Shown: positions 1 through 6,251, numbered from the stretch's first letter. The stretch is 8,112 nt of DNA from an uncultured Clostridia bacterium (GCA_934157205.1 CAKPHJ010000040.1:1-8112), one strand, 5' to 3'. Made by a program: numbers and translations. The notes: generated by a model from the letters alone, not told the origin.

Positions 1-69
1 TAGCTCAGTTGGTAGAGCAGGGGACTGAAAATCCCCGTGTCAGTGGTTCGATTCCACTTGAAGCCACCA
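1..69 (+). tRNA. tRNA-Phe (anticodon GAA), 5' acceptor strand outside the window
   Basis: The window opens at tRNA position 8 (TA, then the D arm GCTC...GAGC). The anticodon stem GGGGA/TCCCC encloses the loop CTGAAAA, so the anticodon is GAA (Phe). The T arm has the usual TTCGATT loop, and the 3' acceptor strand TGAAGCC is followed by A and an encoded CCA. The missing first seven bases should pair with TGAAGCC. The gene is the integration target: everything from about base 24 onward is duplicated at 7580-7626, so the 3' half now comes from the element and restores a normal tRNA. Confidence 0.95.
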
Positions 70-70
70 A
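24..70 (+). repeat. attL: 47-bp direct repeat within tRNA-Phe
   Basis: Bases 24-70 are identical to 7580-7626. Identity begins at the last base of the 5' anticodon stem and runs through the encoded CCA plus one base. The start of identity places strand exchange in or near the anticodon loop, as is common for tyrosine integrases that use tRNA genes. Confidence 0.95.
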
Positions 71-84
71 ACAATAATTTGCAC

Positions 85-104
85 CAAAAAATATAGATTT
101 TTTG
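85..104 (+). other. A/T hairpin after the tRNA, possible weak terminator
   Basis: CAAAAAA (85-91) and TTTTTTG (98-104) can pair around a six-base loop, which puts a T-run at the 3' side on the plus strand. The stem has a single G-C pair, so it would be a weak stop for transcripts leaving the tRNA. It lies inside the element. Confidence 0.35.
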
Positions 105-107
105 TTT

Positions 108-133
108 CATCTAAAAAAACATCTAAAAAATTT
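108..133 (+). repeat. Left pair of CATCTAAAAAA repeats, candidate integrase arm sites
   Basis: CATCTAAAAAA occurs at 108 and again at 120, a period of 12. A near-identical pair lies at 7418-7441, close to the other end. Paired short direct repeats just inside both att sites are what the N-terminal domain of a bivalent Tn916/lambda-class integrase binds. The assignment to this integrase is an inference from position and repetition. Confidence 0.55.
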
Positions 134-186
134 ATATTCAGTTCAAAGACACGAGTTCGAAGCTCGTTCAAGCAATATTTTAAAAG

Positions 187-221
187 AGTAGTTTGTTTAG
201 GCGCTGACTACTTCTTTTTTT
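187..221. terminator. Bidirectional terminator at the integrase 3' end
   Basis: AGTAGT (187-192) pairs with ACTACT (207-212). On the plus strand it is followed by TCTTTTTTT (213-221); on the minus strand by CTTTT (186-182). On the minus strand it overlaps the integrase stop codon and ends that transcript. On the plus strand it would stop tRNA read-through from running antisense into the integrase gene. Confidence 0.55.
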
Positions 222-1372
222 GGCATAAATACATTTGTTATAACTTTTCCAACTTCGTTTACACTACTTGTATCTAAATGTGCATATAAATTTGCAGTAG
301 TATTGTAATTTGAATGACCAAGCCACGCTTGAATTTCTTTCATATTTGTACCATTCTTTAAAAGAATACTAGCACAAGTATGTCTTAAATCGTGAAAACG
401 AATTTGCTTTAAATTCTTTTTCTTCAATAATTTTAAAAATGTTTCCGTTACATAGTCTGGTCTTATAAGATTACCACAAACATCTACACATATATATTCT
501 AACCATTCTTGATTGTAGCTATTTCCACATAATTCTTTATTCTTTTCTTGTTTTTCCTTTAATTCAAGTAAGAAAGATTCTACAATAGGCTCTAAAGGTA
601 AAGTTCTTTTACTAGATTTTGTTTTAGTTTTATCTCTAATAATTAACTTCCCATTTGATTGAGTAATAGTATGGTTTATTGTTATAGTTTTATTTTCAAA
701 ATCAATAGCACTCCATTTTAAACCAATTACTTCACTTCTTCTAAAACCATAAAAGCAATCTATCATTACAGGAATTTCTAGCTTTGTTCCAATAACTTCA
801 TTAAGCAATGTTTTAACTTCATCACTTGTATAAAAGTGTGGACAATATTCTTCAATTTTGGGTAAATCAACTTTATCAGCAGGATTAGATGGAATAATAT
901 CTGTTTTCATTGCATATTGCAAAGCCTTTCTAATATTTGCGTGATAATGTTTTACTGTGTTTCCAGAAAGTCCATCATCTAATAAATATTGATAAAAGTC
1001 TTATATATGTTTTGGTTTAATATTTTGCAGAGTTATTTTTTTATTACTAAAATAATCTGATAATCTTCCATTTACAACACCTTTATAACCATTATAGGTT
1101 GTTTCTTCAACACTTGCTTTAATCATTTTTAGCCATTTTTTCATATAATCTACAAATAATATTTCTTCATTATCTATATAATCACTATTAATTTCTTCTT
1201 GAAAGTTTTTCCTTATTTCTTCAAGTTTTGCATTTGCAAGTTTTTTATTACCTTTTACTGCTGGAATTTTGGTTGATACCCATTTTGTTTTCCATTTGTT
1301 ATCTTGCTTATAACTTAAAACTGCTTGATACTTATTATTTTTTATTTGTAAGCTACCTGTTACATCTATCAT
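197..1372 (-). pseudogene. int: Tyrosine recombinase (integrase) with an in-frame stop at codon 124
   Basis: Site-specific recombinase expected to integrate and excise this element at tRNA-Phe. The frame runs 392 codons without a shift, from ATG at 1372 (GGAAGGAG site, 5-base gap) to TAA at 197, but codon 124 (1001-1003) is TAA. The N-terminal part (1-123) resembles an AP2-like arm-binding domain plus the start of the core-binding domain. The C-terminal part holds the full catalytic set: Arg about 211 (GFRR), Lys about 252, HDLRH at 327-331, His 353 (LGHSN) and Tyr 363 (NLYAHL). Related integrases as I recall them read ...KHIQDFY... here, so one C-to-T change (CAA to TAA) would explain the stop. 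A downstream TTG at 922 could start a fragment with the catalytic residues but no arm domain. Loss of function is likely; read-through or a sequencing error is not excluded. Confidence 0.88.
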
Positions 1373-1412
1373 ATTTACTCCTTCCTTTTCTATAACAGCT
1401 TAAATTTAACTT

Positions 1413-1459
1413 ACTATTGATATTGATAGTATAATACCATGTAATTACATTTAAGTCTA
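1413..1459 (-). promoter_or_regulatory. Integrase promoter with an inverted repeat at the start site
   Basis: On the minus strand, TAGACT (1459-1454) and TATTAT (1436-1431) are 17 bases apart, and a TG precedes the -10 (TGG-TATTAT). This sits about 60 bases before the integrase start. An imperfect palindrome, ACTAT...ATAGT (1413-1430), lies directly over the expected transcription start and could be an operator. Confidence 0.45.
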
Positions 1460-1482
1460 GTTAATTTGTGTAATAAAATTAG

Positions 1483-1511
1483 AGCCATTACCTAAATAAA
1501 TGGCAATGGCT
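1483..1511 (-). terminator. Hairpin overlapping the xis stop codon, weak terminator
   Basis: AGCCATT (1483-1489) and AATGGCT (1505-1511) form a 7-bp stem. On the minus strand it is followed by CTCTAATTTTATT, a broken T-tract. It may partly separate xis from int transcription. Confidence 0.4.
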
Positions 1512-1717
1512 TAGTTTTGATTTGTTAAATAATAAATAACATTTCTTTTTGGTATTCTATAAGCTCTACCAACTTTTAATGCTTGTATTGTTTTATCTTT
1601 CACTAATCTATATGCAAGAGTAGCACTTATACTAAGCATTTTAGTTAATTGTTCGATATCTACTAAATCTGGATATGAAGTAAACATCATTTCATAATTT
1701 TCTTTAATATTACCCAT
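1511..1717 (-). CDS. xis: Excisionase-like HTH protein (Xis)
   Basis: A 68-aa protein with the winged-helix fold of the excisionase-family DNA-binding domain. Residues about 18-42 (DIEQLTKMLSISATLAYRLV) form the helix-turn-helix, and KVGRAYRIPKRNVIYYL (about 48-64) is the typical wing plus final helix. The length is normal for Tn916-type Xis. The start is well supported: AAAGGAGGT lies at 1734-1726, 8 bases before ATG. Lying upstream of int on the same strand, it is expected to bend DNA near the att sites, favouring excision over integration. A role as a plain transcriptional regulator cannot be excluded. Confidence 0.85.
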   Translation of the reverse strand: MGNIKENYEMMFTSYPDLVDIEQLTKMLSISATLAYRLVKDKTIQALKVGRAYRIPKRNVIYYLTNQN

Positions 1718-1754
1718 AATCTCGCACCTCCTTTGCTCAAAATGTTTATAATAA

Positions 1755-1782
1755 AAGATTCTATTAAAACTAATAAAATCTT
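1755..1782 (-). terminator. Terminator after the HTH gene
   Basis: On the minus strand, AAGATTTTATTA and TAATAGAATCTT form a 12-bp stem with one U-G pair and a 4-base loop, followed by TTATTAT. The U-G pair fits minus-strand transcription. It lies 4 bases beyond the stop of the 160-aa gene and separates it from xis. Confidence 0.5.
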
Positions 1783-1786
1783 ATAA

Positions 1787-2269
1787 TTAACGACTATGAC
1801 AATATTTCTTTTTATATTTTTGCGTTGGAACTTTTCTTTTCATATTTACTATTTTAGGAGCATCTATACTTACTGTTAACCCTTTGACTAATTTTAGATT
1901 TCCGTTTTTATCGCCTTCATAAGCATTTGGATTCCATTTTGCAAAATCAATATCTGAAATATATCTACCTGCTGAAGATAGTTCTGCTGAATCTTTATCT
2001 AATTGTGCTTGTAATTGTTTATATGAGTCATCATCTTTTTTAGGTCGCTCATAGGTTTTATAGTATTCTTTGTTGTAAATAGCTTTTTTCTCTAATGATT
2101 TTTGGTGTTTTTCTTTTTTGTGTATAGTGTATCTTTCATCTTCCTTAATAACTTGTGATACATAACCTTGAGTAACACCTAGATTTTTAGCAATTTCTTT
2201 TTGCGTTAAATTATCTTCATAATATAGTTTTGAAATTTCTTCTTTTTTGTTATCATTATCTTTAGCCAA
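1787..2269 (-). CDS. Small HTH DNA-binding protein, probable element regulator
   Basis: A 160-aa protein starting at TTG (2269); AAGGAG sits 9 bases upstream, and no better start is visible. Residues about 11-44 (ISKLYYEDNLTQKEIAKNLG, then VTQGYVSQVIKE) form a helix-turn-helix of the sigma-region-4/resolvase type. A charged linker follows (about 48-95), then a C-terminal part with SSAGRYISDIDFAKWNPNAY and a basic tail rich in Lys. It is divergent from the cargo operon, with a promoter region full of repeated sites between them, so autoregulation and control of the rightward operon is a natural inference. It could also be a sigma-like activator. The family is not named with confidence. Confidence 0.7.
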   Translation of the reverse strand: MAKDNDNKKEEISKLYYEDNLTQKEIAKNLGVTQGYVSQVIKEDERYTIHKKEKHQKSLEKKAIYNKEYYKTYERPKKDDDSYKQLQAQLDKDSAELSSAGRYISDIDFAKWNPNAYEGDKNGNLKLVKGLTVSIDAPKIVNMKRKVPTQKYKKKYCHSR

Positions 2270-2334
2270 TGTTTCAATCTCCTTTACTAATATTTTTTAC
2301 TTGCATTATTTTGGGCATAAAAATCCTATATATC

Positions 2335-2372
2335 TACCATTACTGGTAAATACATGTTGACAAATGCAACAT
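2335..2372. promoter_or_regulatory. Two inverted repeats in the divergent promoter region
   Basis: TACCA-TTAC-TGGTA (2335-2348) and ATGTTG-(7)-CAACAT (2354-2372) are adjacent dyads. The second one covers the TTGACA -35 box of the rightward promoter. Both have the size of typical repressor operators, but no protein can be assigned to them from sequence alone. Confidence 0.45.
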
Positions 2373-2385
2373 ATTAGTGTAATAT
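2357..2385 (+). promoter_or_regulatory. Rightward promoter TTGACA-17-TAATAT
   Basis: A consensus -35 (2357-2362) and a TAATAT -10 (2380-2385) lie 17 bases apart. The -10 coincides with one of the GTAATATATT repeats. The start of transcription would be near 2392, leaving a leader of about 145 bases before the gene at 2537. A second candidate, TTGTCA (2482-2487) with TTTTAA at 2506, is weaker. Confidence 0.5.
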
Positions 2386-2496
2386 ATTAGTAGATACAAA
2401 GTATTAATTTACTTAACATAATGTGTAAGATATTGCACATGCAAATATATTACAATAAGAGTATATAGTAATATATTATATTTGTCAATATATTAC
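2379..2496. repeat. Four GTAATATATT boxes, candidate operators
   Basis: Perfect copies lie at 2379-2388 and 2468-2477 on the plus strand, and at 2444-2453 and 2487-2496 on the minus strand. An imperfect copy of the AATATATTA core is at 2368-2376. Two of the copies extend to the palindrome TAATATATTA. The sites bracket the rightward promoter, consistent with cooperative binding by the neighbouring HTH protein. Chance recurrence in A+T-rich DNA is the main alternative. Confidence 0.5.
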
Positions 2497-2536
2497 TTGG
2501 AAAAATTTTAAATTTTTTTAGATTGGAGAAAAGAAG

Positions 2537-3502
2537 ATGAAATTTGATTTAGAATATGGCTTTAATAATCAGTCATTACCGAAGTTTAATGAGTATGAAT
2601 TAAAGGAGATTAACAATATAAAATATGTTGTACCAAATATTTCTGCAGGTTATTCTTTAATAAATTTTGGAGATTACGAAGAAAATGATAAACCTTTAAT
2701 AGATTTTATAAATTTAGGAAAACTATCATTAGAAAATAAAGAAGCCACAGATAAACTATTAATTGACTATATAAAAGAATATGGACTTTTAGGTTTAATA
2801 CATAATCTACCAGTAAATAGATATTATACATTAGATAAAAAGGTATTACTAAAAGAGTTTAACAATGTATCGGGTAAAGAATACTATGATAGTTTTAATA
2901 CAATGGATATAATTAATTATTTTAAAATCTTCTTTCCAACTGCAAGTAAAGAAGAAATAAAAGAGATAATAGAAAAAAGTAATAAACTTATTTGTCAGCG
3001 AAGTATGGAAAAATTTATTACACCAGAATTAAACAACTTATATTATAGAAATGAAAAATACTATGAACAAGCAGACCAGATAGTAAGCTATGCACAAACC
3101 TTATATAACATACTCAAAGAACTTAAAAAAGATGATAATGAATACATAGACCATTCTTTAATTGAAAAATTAGAATCAAACCATATTAGAACTAATTTAA
3201 AATACAATGGTGTTGAAATACATATAAGAAGTTTAAAAGAATACATAGATGAAAACTTTAAATTATATGCTATACTAGAAAAGAAATATTTAAAACTTTG
3301 TAAACATTGTGGTAAAGCATTTACAGCTCCAAATCCTAAAACAGAATATGATACATTTAGTTGTAAAAACCAAGAAAATGTTTATAAGAGCAGAGCAAAA
3401 TTAAGTTCAAATGTAACTATAACAGATGAAGGAATTACAGTAAGAAATATTATTAGTGATGAATTATCAAATGAGATTATAAAGGAATTAAGAAAGAAAT
3501 AA
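2537..3502 (+). CDS. Unknown protein with a C-terminal zinc-ribbon-like motif
   Basis: A 321-aa soluble, mostly helical protein; ATG is preceded by GGAG with an 8-base gap. The first 240 residues show no motif I can name. The C-terminus reads CKHCGK (Cys255, Cys258), then a loop, then SCKNQENVYKSR (Cys276-Arg286). Proteins of Bacillota mobile elements that I recall with this ending usually have FCSxxC at the second half, giving four Cys; here one Cys and its neighbours are missing, so zinc binding may be altered. A DUF6076-like assignment is possible but unverified. It is first in a likely operon with RhuM and opposite the HTH regulator. A nucleic-acid-related role is inferred only from the motif. 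Confidence 0.75.
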   Translation: MKFDLEYGFNNQSLPKFNEYELKEINNIKYVVPNISAGYSLINFGDYEENDKPLIDFINLGKLSLENKEATDKLLIDYIKEYGLLGLIHNLPVNRYYTLDKKVLLKEFNNVSGKEYYDSFNTMDIINYFKIFFPTASKEEIKEIIEKSNKLICQRSMEKFITPELNNLYYRNEKYYEQADQIVSYAQTLYNILKELKKDDNEYIDHSLIEKLESNHIRTNLKYNGVEIHIRSLKEYIDENFKLYAILEKKYLKLCKHCGKAFTAPNPKTEYDTFSCKNQENVYKSRAKLSSNVTITDEGITVRNIISDELSNEIIKELRKK

Positions 3503-3508
3503 CAAAAA

Positions 3509-3527
3509 GTGCAGGTGGTATCTGCAC
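3509..3527 (+). other. GC-rich hairpin between the zinc-ribbon gene and rhuM
   Basis: GTGCAG and CTGCAC form a perfect 6-bp stem with a 7-base loop, GTGGTAT. No T-run follows, so it is unlikely to end transcription. It sits 9 bases before the rhuM ribosome site and could protect or process the mRNA between the two genes. Confidence 0.45.
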
Positions 3528-3546
3528 AATTAAATAGGAGGTTTCT

Positions 3547-4554
3547 GTGAAAGAAAGTAATATTGTATTATATGAAACAGATGATGGAAAAATAAATATT
3601 GATGTTATATTAAAAGATGAAACAATTTGGCTTACACAAAAAAGTATGGCAGAATTATTTGATACTGGTATTGACAATATCAATGTTCATTTAAAAAATA
3701 TTTACGATTCTAAAGAATTGGATAAAAACTCAACTATTGAAGAAAATTCAATAGTTCAAAAAGAAGGAAAACGCAATGTTAGAAGAAAAGTAATGTTTTA
3801 CAACCTAGATGTAATTATTGCTGTTGGTTATAGGGTAAATTCCAAGAAAGCCACTCAATTTAGAATATGGGCAACTAATGTATTAAAAGACTATATAATA
3901 AAAGGTTTTAAAATTGATAAAGAAAGAATGAAAAATGGTTCAAAATTTGGTAAAGACTATTATGATGAATTACTTGAAACAATTAAAGAAATTCGTTTAA
4001 GTGAAAGAAGATTATATCAAAAAATAACAGACCTTTTTGAAGCAACAAGTATTGATTATAACAAAGATTCTGAAGAAGCATATACATTTTTTAAAATTGT
4101 CCAAAACAAGCTACATTATGCGATAACTGGACATACAGCGGCTGAATTAATATATGAAAGAGTAGATTCAAATAAAATTAATATGGGACTTACTTCTTGG
4201 AAAAATTCTCCAGATGGCAAAATAATGAAATATGATATTAGTATTGCCAAAAATTACTTGAATGAAAGTGAAATAAAAAAACTAGAAAGTCTTACTATGT
4301 TATTTTTAGACTATGCTGAAGATATGGCAAATGAACAACAATTAATGACAATGCAAAAATGGATAGATGTAACGGACGATTTATTAAAATTTAGAAAAAA
4401 GAATTTACTTACACACTCTGGTTCCATATCACATAAACAAGCTATTGAAAAAGCAAATAGTGAATATGAAAAATTTAGAGTTAAACAAGATCAAGAGTAT
4501 ATATCTTCAATGGATGAATTATATAAGAAATATTTAGAAGAAAATAAAAATTGA
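3547..4554 (+). CDS. rhuM: RhuM family protein
   Basis: A 335-aa full-length member of the virulence RhuM family. The start is GTG at 3547, with AGGAGG (3536-3541) 5 bases before it. Diagnostic blocks are WLTQKSMAELF (28-38, a Bro/KilA-N-like DNA-binding start), FYNLDVIIAVGYRVNS (84-99), ATQFRIWA (102-109), GHTAAELIYERVD (195-207) and NMGLTSWK (212-219), followed by the usual helical C-terminal part with KNYLNESEIKKLE and SISHKQAIEKA. RhuM was named from a Salmonella pathogenicity island. Homologues are scattered on mobile elements, and I recall some inside restriction-modification loci; the biochemical function is not established. It lies 44 bases after the preceding gene and is probably co-transcribed with it. 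The family call is firm; the role here is not known. Confidence 0.93.
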   Translation: MKESNIVLYETDDGKINIDVILKDETIWLTQKSMAELFDTGIDNINVHLKNIYDSKELDKNSTIEENSIVQKEGKRNVRRKVMFYNLDVIIAVGYRVNSKKATQFRIWATNVLKDYIIKGFKIDKERMKNGSKFGKDYYDELLETIKEIRLSERRLYQKITDLFEATSIDYNKDSEEAYTFFKIVQNKLHYAITGHTAAELIYERVDSNKINMGLTSWKNSPDGKIMKYDISIAKNYLNESEIKKLESLTMLFLDYAEDMANEQQLMTMQKWIDVTDDLLKFRKKNLLTHSGSISHKQAIEKANSEYEKFRVKQDQEYISSMDELYKKYLEENKN

Positions 4555-4580
4555 AAAAAATGTACTTTTTTATAAAAATA

Positions 4581-4589
4581 TGTTATAAT
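4581..4589 (+). promoter_or_regulatory. Extended -10 promoter for the two unknown genes
   Basis: TGT-TATAAT (TG at 4581-4582, TATAAT at 4584-4589) is a perfect extended -10. The -35 position 17 bases upstream reads TGTACT, a weak match. It lies about 57 bases before the ATG at 4646, so the downstream gene pair probably has its own promoter. Confidence 0.6.
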
Positions 4590-4645
4590 ATTTTTATCGT
4601 AATTAAAGATTCAATAATATGTAATTTTTAAAATGGAGGTAAAAA

Positions 4646-5635
4646 ATGAAAATAGGTGAAAGAGTTTCTTATGGCGAGTGGGAAGATGTGTCATATTATC
4701 AAAGTATAGTGGATGCATTTAATGCTAAATATGGAACTTCAGTTCTAGCAATAAAAGAAAACAAGAATGATTATTCTCATAGATTAGAAGTTGTTGTTAA
4801 CGAAAGTGTTGATTTTGACTGTAAATCTGCATTTGAAGAGGTAATGGCTGAGATTAGATTTAATAATCCAGAAAATCCTTATGATACAAAATATCCATTT
4901 CTACGTAAAGATTTTGTTCATGATTATGAAAAAGCACAACAATATGGAGTTTCTTATACTGAATACAAAGAAGGATTTATTAAGGGAAAATTTGTAGAAC
5001 CAGCAAATACGGATACTCCATTTAGACTAGAAAAGTCTGAAGAAGAACAAAAAGGAAATGTTATGCAACGTGACGATGGAAGTTGTTATAGAGCTTATTA
5101 TGATTCTGATGGGAATTTAGAACGTATTTATTCTGTTCCATCTGAAGCTGTTGGATTGAATCAATCAAGCCGATTATTTTTTGAAAAAGATAAAGTAGGA
5201 TATCAAATGCTTGTTGATGAATTTAACAAAGTAAATGGACAAAATGTAGCACAAATTTTTGGAAATGAAAAAGATGGATATCATGTTTATATGGATCCAA
5301 ATTGGTCAAGCTCTCCAGAGTTTTATGAAATTTTTTTAAACTTGGAAAATGCAATAGCTTTAGATTATCATCCAAATTTAACTAAAGCACAATTATTAAG
5401 TTATATACAATCAGAAGAAATGAGAGAAAAGTATATGGAAAATCCTAGCAGAGAATTACTACTTGATATTTTCCGTTCTCAAATTCACGATAAAGGTATA
5501 ACACCAACGGAAGCATTAAAAAGTGCTTTGCAAACAGGCATTACAGCAGAAAAAACTGACGAAGCTACTAGTATAGAAGACTCAGAATTAAATCCACAAA
5601 AGGTTAATGAAGGAGAAACAATAGATGGTGAATAG
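4646..5635 (+). CDS. Unknown acidic protein with an apparent internal duplication
   Basis: A 329-aa soluble protein; ATG follows GGAGG by 6 bases. I do not recognise the family. Residues about 18-71 and 186-239 look like two copies of one domain: YQSIVDAFNAKYGTSVLAI pairs with YQMLVDEFNKVNGQNVAQI, each followed by a strand with charged N/D/K residues and then a helix rich in Phe, Glu and Asn. A glycine- and aspartate-rich strand region (about 140-165, DDGSCYRAYYDSDGNLERIY) lies between them. The C-terminal 30 residues are acidic and low in complexity, probably disordered. No signal peptide or membrane segment is seen. It overlaps the next gene by 11 bases, so the two products are translationally coupled and may act together. 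It is cargo without an assignable function. Confidence 0.75.
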   Translation: MKIGERVSYGEWEDVSYYQSIVDAFNAKYGTSVLAIKENKNDYSHRLEVVVNESVDFDCKSAFEEVMAEIRFNNPENPYDTKYPFLRKDFVHDYEKAQQYGVSYTEYKEGFIKGKFVEPANTDTPFRLEKSEEEQKGNVMQRDDGSCYRAYYDSDGNLERIYSVPSEAVGLNQSSRLFFEKDKVGYQMLVDEFNKVNGQNVAQIFGNEKDGYHVYMDPNWSSSPEFYEIFLNLENAIALDYHPNLTKAQLLSYIQSEEMREKYMENPSRELLLDIFRSQIHDKGITPTEALKSALQTGITAEKTDEATSIEDSELNPQKVNEGETIDGE

Positions 5636-6065
5636 TACATATGCTAAAGCATATACAGAAGTATTAGAAATAATAAAATTTTTTTCAAAGGAGGATTATA
5701 ATAAGATACCAAATGAAAAAATTGAATTTTATAAAAAAAATATGGATACTAATTATAAATTTACAATAAATCCAGAAATTGATTTAGCAAAACAAAATGT
5801 ATCTACTGAGGCAAATGCAATTATAGTTAATTTATTTAGAAATTATTTTGCTACTGAAAATCAAAAGGCTAAAATCAAAGAGATTTTGGATATAAATCAA
5901 TATAAAAAAGAACAAGAAAAAAGGGAAAAATATAATCCTGATAAATTATTTAAAAATAAGGAAACAAAAATTGAAACAGTAGAAAATTCTGTTGCTATGG
6001 TAGAATATAAGGAATCATTTTTTACAAAAATTAAAAATTGGTTTAAACAGATTTTTAACAAATAG
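5625..6065 (+). CDS. Unknown 146-aa protein with an amphipathic C-terminal tail
   Basis: Starts at ATG 5625 (AAGGAG at 5610-5615, 9-base gap), inside the end of the previous gene; GTG at 5628 is a possible alternative start. The N-terminal part (YAKAYTEVLEIIKFF, then KIPNEKIEFY) and the central NAIIVNLFRNYFAT segment (about 63-76) resemble small proteins of unknown function that I recall from gut clostridia. A charged linker (about 90-128) leads to SFFTKIKNWFKQIFNK (131-146), an amphipathic helix with aromatic and Lys faces that could lie on the membrane. Its coupling to the 329-aa gene suggests a shared job. No catalytic motif is visible. Confidence 0.75.
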   Translation: MVNSTYAKAYTEVLEIIKFFSKEDYNKIPNEKIEFYKKNMDTNYKFTINPEIDLAKQNVSTEANAIIVNLFRNYFATENQKAKIKEILDINQYKKEQEKREKYNPDKLFKNKETKIETVENSVAMVEYKESFFTKIKNWFKQIFNK

Positions 6066-6073
6066 TATATATT

Positions 6074-6100
6074 AAGGCAGGTTTAATCCTGCCTTTTATT
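6074..6100 (+). terminator. Terminator of the two-gene unit
   Basis: AAGGCAGG (6074-6081) and CCTGCCTT (6088-6095) form an 8-bp stem around TTTAAT, followed by TTATTT. It begins 8 bases after the stop codon. On the minus strand the same hairpin follows the relaxase remnant. Confidence 0.85.
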
Positions 6101-6189
6101 TGTCATAGCTTAAATCTTTTTCTCTTTCTTCTTTTTCCATTTATTTCTGCTCGTGTTAATTTTTCATTTCTTACGATAGCATAACTCAT
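6096..6189 (-). pseudogene. mobV: MobV relaxase remnant (deleted mob/pre gene)
   Basis: ATG at 6189 has AAAGGAG 10 bases upstream (6206-6200) and encodes MSYAIVRNEKLTRAEINGK, the highly conserved start of MobV (Mob/Pre) relaxases, which are normally about 400-500 aa. The frame then runs into a basic stretch and stops at TGA 6105-6103 after 28 codons. In another frame the next bases read EKEEREKDLSYDK and stop at TAA (6098-6096). This charged, coiled-coil-like ending would suit the C-terminus of a MobV protein. The simplest reading is one internal deletion that removed the relaxase and joined its first and last codons out of frame. The metal-binding His motif and the catalytic residues are absent. 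The 5' end is a firm call; the identity of the 3' end is inferred. Confidence 0.8.
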
Positions 6190-6226
6190 AGCTCCAACGC
6201 TCCTTTCTTACTCAAAATAAGTTTAC

Positions 6227-6246
6227 TTGTCTAACACACTAGACAA
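6227..6246 (-). other. oriT: MobV-type origin of transfer (oriT) with nick site
   Basis: On the minus strand, TTGTCTA-GTGTGT-TAGACAA forms a 7-bp hairpin with a 6-base loop. In pMV158 the MobM target is also a hairpin with loop GTGTGT, nicked within TAGTGTG/TTA; the same TAGTGTGTTA is present here, so the nick would fall between 6235 and 6234. The stem differs from pMV158 but stays complementary, as expected for conserved structure. It lies 37 bases before the MobV start codon, the usual place. The site seems intact, although its own relaxase gene is gone. Confidence 0.85.
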
Positions 6247-6251
6247 ACAAA

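Noticed and set aside
1001..1003. TAA read as glutamine (alternative genetic code)
   Set aside because: Xis, the HTH gene and the gene at 2537 end in TAA, and rhuM ends in TGA, so TAA is an ordinary stop here; a point mutation is simpler.
2368..2496. Iterons of a replication origin
   Set aside because: The boxes have irregular spacing and mixed orientation, no replication initiator is encoded nearby, and they overlap a promoter; operators fit better.
3477..3683. Minus-strand ORF of 68 codons
   Set aside because: It lies antisense over the start of rhuM and the gap before it, has no ribosome site and resembles no protein; it is a shadow of rhuM.
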